From contig JAOZHB010000052.1 in NCBI GenBank assembly GCA_026015035.1, forward strand, positions 1 through 52,501: 52,501 bases of DNA, read 5' to 3'. The position numbers and the translations under genes are program-made. The DNA is from Candidatus Bathyarchaeota archaeon. Its GTDB lineage: Archaea > Thermoproteota > Bathyarchaeia > RBG-16-48-13 > GCA-020355125. Position 1 is the first letter of the stretch. Every line of letters begins with the position of its first letter. Positions 48,863 through 52,501 of this stretch are shown one piece after another. The notes under the pieces were generated by a model. The model did not search any database. It was not told where the DNA came from and saw only the letters and a program-made list of their open reading frames with translations.

Positions 48863-49738
48863 TTAATCCCTGAGGATTTTTCGAGCGTTCCGCTCAAGTC
48901 CTTCCAATCGCTCCTCGCGTATTCCCGTTTGTACAGAGAGTTTCTTCAAGTCCGCATCCACAATCTGTTTCAACACGATTATGCCATTATCGCCTAACGT
49001 CGTCTTCATCTTCTTGTCCACTTCCCGCAAAATCGTGATGGGATAGAATTTCTCCTCCTCAATGAGAACTTCCAAACCCCTTTCCACCGGATCCTTCCAG
49101 CTCAAACGTCCGATTCCACGACAATCCGCATACTTTTTTCCCTCGGTAGAAAACTTAGTGTTACAGACAATTAATGCATCAGTGAAATCGATGTCGTGGT
49201 AGCCTAACGCGAAGCCCTCAGTTAAATCCTCGAAGATCGAGCGGACCTCCCGAGGAATATCAAGACTCGTCTTGGTATGGGGAGACAGGTGGTGTTTAAC
49301 CTCCAGCATAATCGTCTGCGAGTTCTTCCTCAAAACCCCGTCCACCTCATTTTCCACACATTTCCCCCGCAACACCCTGTTCCCCTCCACGTCAAAGCCG
49401 ACTTCGCTCATGAGACGTTGGACAAAAAGCTCCCAATCAGGCTTTGAACGAAGTAAGCTAATAGCGGACCGTAAATCTCTACGAAGACGAACTTTAGGTC
49501 GATAACGCGCCACATACCGCCGGGCCATCTGAAGAATCTTCTTTGTCTGGATCTCATCGAAGAGACGCCCTTCAACTCGATCAGCAATTGCCTCCGCCTC
49601 CCCCTTCGAAGCCCCCATTCTGAGACAGAACGCGACCACTTTTTTCCGATCGTAGGCTTCTAAGGATCCATCGAACTTCCTAACGCGAATCATGTAGAAG
49701 AAAAGGTAAGAACGAATATAAAACCCAATCCCCAACAC
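48863..49738 (-). CDS. ATP-cone domain fused to a PD-(D/E)XK (Mrr/restriction-like) nuclease
   Basis: 291-aa ORF; N-terminal 'IRVRKFDGSLEAYDRKKVVAFCLRMGASKGEAEAIADRVEGRLFDEIQTKKILQMA' (ATP-cone) and 'CVENEVDGVLRKNSQTIMLEVKHH' (D...ExK). Likely start at the internal MIRVRKF. Confidence 0.8.
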   Translation of the reverse strand: MLGIGFYIRSYLFFYMIRVRKFDGSLEAYDRKKVVAFCLRMGASKGEAEAIADRVEGRLFDEIQTKKILQMARRYVARYRPKVRLRRDLRSAISLLRSKPDWELFVQRLMSEVGFDVEGNRVLRGKCVENEVDGVLRKNSQTIMLEVKHHLSPHTKTSLDIPREVRSIFEDLTEGFALGYHDIDFTDALIVCNTKFSTEGKKYADCRGIGRLSWKDPVERGLEVLIEEEKFYPITILREVDKKMKTTLGDNGIIVLKQIVDADLKKLSVQTGIREERLEGLERNARKILRD

Positions 49739-49811
49739 TGAACCCGAATCTGACCACTTCTGAAATTAGAGACGCATACTTGAAGAACAGGAATAAAAAA
49801 GGCCTTTGTTA

Positions 49812-49849
49812 GATAGCTAGACTAACGTGCGCGCTGGACTACAGTCCAG
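49812..49849. repeat. Composite motif: GATAGCTAGACTAACGTGCGCGC followed by hairpin CTGGAC-TACA-GTCCAG
   Basis: Direct reading in the intergenic region; hairpin arms 49834-49839 / 49844-49849. Confidence 0.6.
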
Positions 49850-49889
49850 AAAGATTGATGATAATATGGCTAGTTATGACGAGGTGAAG

Positions 49890-50456
49890 TTATACGCAAA
49901 AATAGGCTTCCTCGATCTTCGCTATCGCTTCAGTGGTCTCTGCTTGAGCGTATTCCTCTAGAAGATTCTTGTTTAAGGAGAGGAAGGCTGGACCCCACTT
50001 GTAGATACGGACGATTTTCTTCGCCTGTTCGCGGTGGTCGAGGATGTAGAGGGCAGCAGCGAGGGCTTCAAGGGAACTCAGCTCAAAGAGACGTCCATAA
50101 TGGACGGGGTTCGCCGCGACTAGATAGGGGAGCCTCCGAGATCGTCTGCTGAGTCGGGCGGAGAAAGCACCCTTCACCCGCTTCCAAGAACAGTCAACGA
50201 CCGCCAAGCCTCCCCGTTCCGCTTGCGTCCTATCCTGCGAATTCAAGACGGTCGGAGCTAGGGGATTCAACACTATGGCTTGTCGAGGTATGTGACGCCG
50301 TCGTGTAAGAGATGTGGCTAAGCTGAAGCGGGCTAGTTTCCTAGAAGTACATTTTTGAGGATCGTCCTGCTTCATCTCGTAAACGAATAATCTCACCGCG
50401 GTGAATGGCTCTCGTGTCTCCACCATCTTGTCTTCACAAGTAGGAGAGGCTTTCAT
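49890..50456 (-). CDS. tsr3: DUF367 / Tsr3-type 18S/16S rRNA aminocarboxypropyltransferase
   Basis: 188-aa ORF; 'AIVLNPLAPTVLNSQDRTQAERGGLAVVDCSWKRV' and 'RRLPYLVAANPVHYGRLFELSSLEALAAALYILDHREQA'. Confidence 0.93.
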   Translation of the reverse strand: MKASPTCEDKMVETREPFTAVRLFVYEMKQDDPQKCTSRKLARFSLATSLTRRRHIPRQAIVLNPLAPTVLNSQDRTQAERGGLAVVDCSWKRVKGAFSARLSRRSRRLPYLVAANPVHYGRLFELSSLEALAAALYILDHREQAKKIVRIYKWGPAFLSLNKNLLEEYAQAETTEAIAKIEEAYFCV

Positions 50457-50564
50457 AAAAGAGTTATTCTAGTCGCAGCATAGTTCAATCATTGAGGAGT
50501 TGGGATAATCTTCTTAAGGACTGCGAGAGCTTAGAGTTAGAAAAGGGAGGAATGCCCCACGTTC

Positions 50565-51332
50565 TTGGTTATTCATGTGATTGGGATTGGAAGGAACAGC
50601 GGAAAGACCAGGCTGATCGAAGGATTGACGAGAGAGCTGACCAAGAGAGACTACAGAGTTGCAACGGTAAAACACATCTTTGAAGGCACCTTCGACACAG
50701 CCTACAAGGACACGTGGAAACACCTTCAGGCAGGCGCCAACCCGATCATAGCCGTTACCTCCAAGGAGCTAGTCTCGATAAAAGCATGTACGGATCCTTC
50801 ACTGGAGAAGGCCTTGCACGAGGTGCCAAGGGATGTCGACGTTGTCCTAGTCGAGGGATTCAAGGAGTCGGATAACCCAAAAATCCTCACCGCGCGAAGC
50901 CTAGGTCAAGTGGAGGAACTGAAGGAGTTGGCCACACAGGCGATAGCGATATCTGGTCCCATCGCCTCAGAGAAAGGCTGCCCCAGCACAGTTCAGGATA
51001 CTCCAATTCTCGAACTTGGCGAAGTGGTACCTCTCGTGGAGAGACGGCTTCTTGAAGCAGCTGTGAAACGACTTCCCGAGATCGATTGCAGGAGATGCGG
51101 CTACGAGTCGTGTAAAGCCTTAGCCACAGCAATATTGGAGGGTAAAGCATCGATCGACCAGTGTAAGACCCTAGCTGAAAGGGATGTGGTTCTCACGGTC
51201 GATGGCAAACCCATTGCCCTGAGTGCCTTCCCCAAGAACTTCGTCAGAAACACGGTGTTGGGAATGATTAAAACCCTCCGAGGGGTCAAAGCAGCACCCC
51301 ACGCCATCTCATTGGAAATCGAGTTGGATTAG
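50565..51332 (+). CDS. mobB: MobB-type molybdopterin-guanine dinucleotide biosynthesis protein with C-terminal Fe-S domain
   Basis: 255-aa ORF; P-loop 'GIGRNSGKTRLIEGL', 'YRVATVKH', 'VLVEGFKESDNPKI', C-terminal 'IDCRRCGYESCKALATAILEGKASIDQC'. Confidence 0.9.
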   Translation: MVIHVIGIGRNSGKTRLIEGLTRELTKRDYRVATVKHIFEGTFDTAYKDTWKHLQAGANPIIAVTSKELVSIKACTDPSLEKALHEVPRDVDVVLVEGFKESDNPKILTARSLGQVEELKELATQAIAISGPIASEKGCPSTVQDTPILELGEVVPLVERRLLEAAVKRLPEIDCRRCGYESCKALATAILEGKASIDQCKTLAERDVVLTVDGKPIALSAFPKNFVRNTVLGMIKTLRGVKAAPHAISLEIELD

Positions 51333-52501
51333 GGCAGAATCCTCTCTGGCGTGCGAGGGAACAAGGTGACTTCCCGTACGTTCTTGATGTCTAAAAGCTG
51401 CATGAGAAGCCGCTCGATTCCTAGGCAGAATCCGCCGTGAGGGGGAACCCCGTATTTGAAGAAATTGGTGAACCACGCCATGGACTCCAAGGTCATCTCC
51501 TTCTCCTTCAACTGCGAAATTATGTGATCATATCGGTGTTCCCGTTGACCCCCGGAAGACAGTTCCAATCCCTTGTAGAGGAGGTCCACGCTTCGCGCCC
51601 ACAGAGGCTCATCTTCAACCCGCATAACGTAAAAGGGTTTCACCTTGAAGGGATACCGGTTCACGAAAAAGAAGTCGGTTCCATGCTTTTCCCGCACGTA
51701 CTTCCAAAGTAGCACCTCTGACTCCCGATCGTAGTCCTCTCCATACTCGATCGTTTTCCCCATGTCTTCAAGGATTTCGTAGATCTGGGGAAACCTCAGC
51801 TCGGGAAAGGGCTGCCGGGGAATCGTCACCTCTTTGTTGAGCAAAGTTAACTCGTCCACACTCTCGTCCTTAACCTTCTGTAAGGTAGCCACAACAAAGT
51901 CTTCCTCAAGGCGAATCATGTCCGACTCGTCCTTCATGAAGGCGAATTCAACGGCACAAGCCCGGTGCTCACACAGATGCCGGGGGGTGTGGCTTGGCTC
52001 AGCTCTCCAGTTGGGCCCTAAATCAAAGATCTTGTCGAATCCAGACGCGATCAACAACTGTCGATGCAGTTGGGGATCCTGCCTCAGGAAGGTCGTTTTA
52101 TCGAAATAGAGGACGGGGAAGGCCTCAGCGCCGCTCTCCGACGGCGCACCCATAAGGCACGGAGTAAACACTTGGAGGAACCCTTCTCGTCTAAGATAGT
52201 CCTCCATGCCCTCTACGATCTTGGCCTGAACCCGAAAAATAGCCGCGTTTTCAGGCCTCCGTAAATCGAGAACACGCCAATCCAAGCGAGTGTCCAGATT
52301 GGACGTAATCTTCCCAGACACGTCCAAGGGGAGAGGAACCTCAGCCTTGCTCAACACTCGGATCTCCGATGGAAGCACCTCGATGCCCCCGGGAGCATTC
52401 TTATGTGTGACTGCTCTTCCCCGGACAGAGATGACGTCCTCCAAGTTCAAGCCGTCAGCTACGGACAGAAGATGGTTCTCAACAACGCCCTTCTTTAAGA
52501 T
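51329..52501 (-). CDS. aspS: Aspartyl-tRNA synthetase, archaeal type (partial, N-terminus beyond right edge)
   Basis: Class II motifs: 'FTPCLMGAPSESGAEAFPVLYFDKTTFLRQDPQLHRQLLIASGFDKIFDLGPNWRAEPSHTPRHLCEH', 'GFCLGIERLLMQLLDIKNVREVTLFPRTPERILP'. Frame stays open to 52501 (ILKKGVVENHLLSVADG upstream of MNLEDV). Confidence 0.96.
   Translation of the reverse strand: MLKKGVVENHLLSVADGLNLEDVISVRGRAVTHKNAPGGIEVLPSEIRVLSKAEVPLPLDVSGKITSNLDTRLDWRVLDLRRPENAAIFRVQAKIVEGMEDYLRREGFLQVFTPCLMGAPSESGAEAFPVLYFDKTTFLRQDPQLHRQLLIASGFDKIFDLGPNWRAEPSHTPRHLCEHRACAVEFAFMKDESDMIRLEEDFVVATLQKVKDESVDELTLLNKEVTIPRQPFPELRFPQIYEILEDMGKTIEYGEDYDRESEVLLWKYVREKHGTDFFFVNRYPFKVKPFYVMRVEDEPLWARSVDLLYKGLELSSGGQREHRYDHIISQLKEKEMTLESMAWFTNFFKYGVPPHGGFCLGIERLLMQLLDIKNVREVTLFPRTPERILP

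Noticed and set aside
48541-48897. 118-aa minus-strand ORF
   Set aside because: Overlaps both repeat copy B and the end of the well-supported ATP-cone nuclease CDS; no recognisable domain.
1-52501. CRISPR array, prophage or transposase island
   Set aside because: No regularly spaced direct repeats, phage structural genes or transposase motifs seen on either strand.

Overview
This 52.5 kb window is gene-dense and looks archaeal. Supporting markers are a geranylgeranyl-reductase-family protein, a DUF367/Tsr3-type protein, a beta-CASP MBL nuclease, an archaeal-type AspRS, and an intron-containing tRNA with an encoded CCA. Exact lineage cannot be fixed from the sequence alone; a Bathyarchaeia-like origin is only a guess. 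Main contents: a ferredoxin (left edge, partial), TraB-like protein, molybdopterin oxidoreductase, divergent IleRS and nitroreductase; a cell-surface/glycan region (three GT4 glycosyltransferases, DUF2079 membrane protein, polysaccharide deacetylase, SAM methyltransferase, a 913-aa acidic secreted protein that may be an S-layer protein, and a heterodimeric ABC exporter); tRNA-Arg(GCG); GGR-family reductase; MBL nuclease; DUF47-Pit pair; pyruvate kinase; a PotA/FbpC-type ABC importer next to a secreted alkaline-phosphatase-superfamily protein; a set of catabolic enzymes; endonuclease IV; a stand-alone pyruvate-kinase C-domain homolog; an ATP-cone/PD-(D/E)XK nuclease; Tsr3; MobB with an Fe-S domain; and AspRS (right edge, partial). 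No CRISPR array, rRNA or obvious transposase was seen. The most unusual signal is in the intergenic DNA. Short self-complementary motifs, (AGCT)n and (GC)n, recur at gene boundaries, often overlapping or abutting stop codons. A diverged ~150-nt dispersed repeat also occurs twice, 47 kb apart. All domain calls are from reading the translated sequences by eye; no database search was run.
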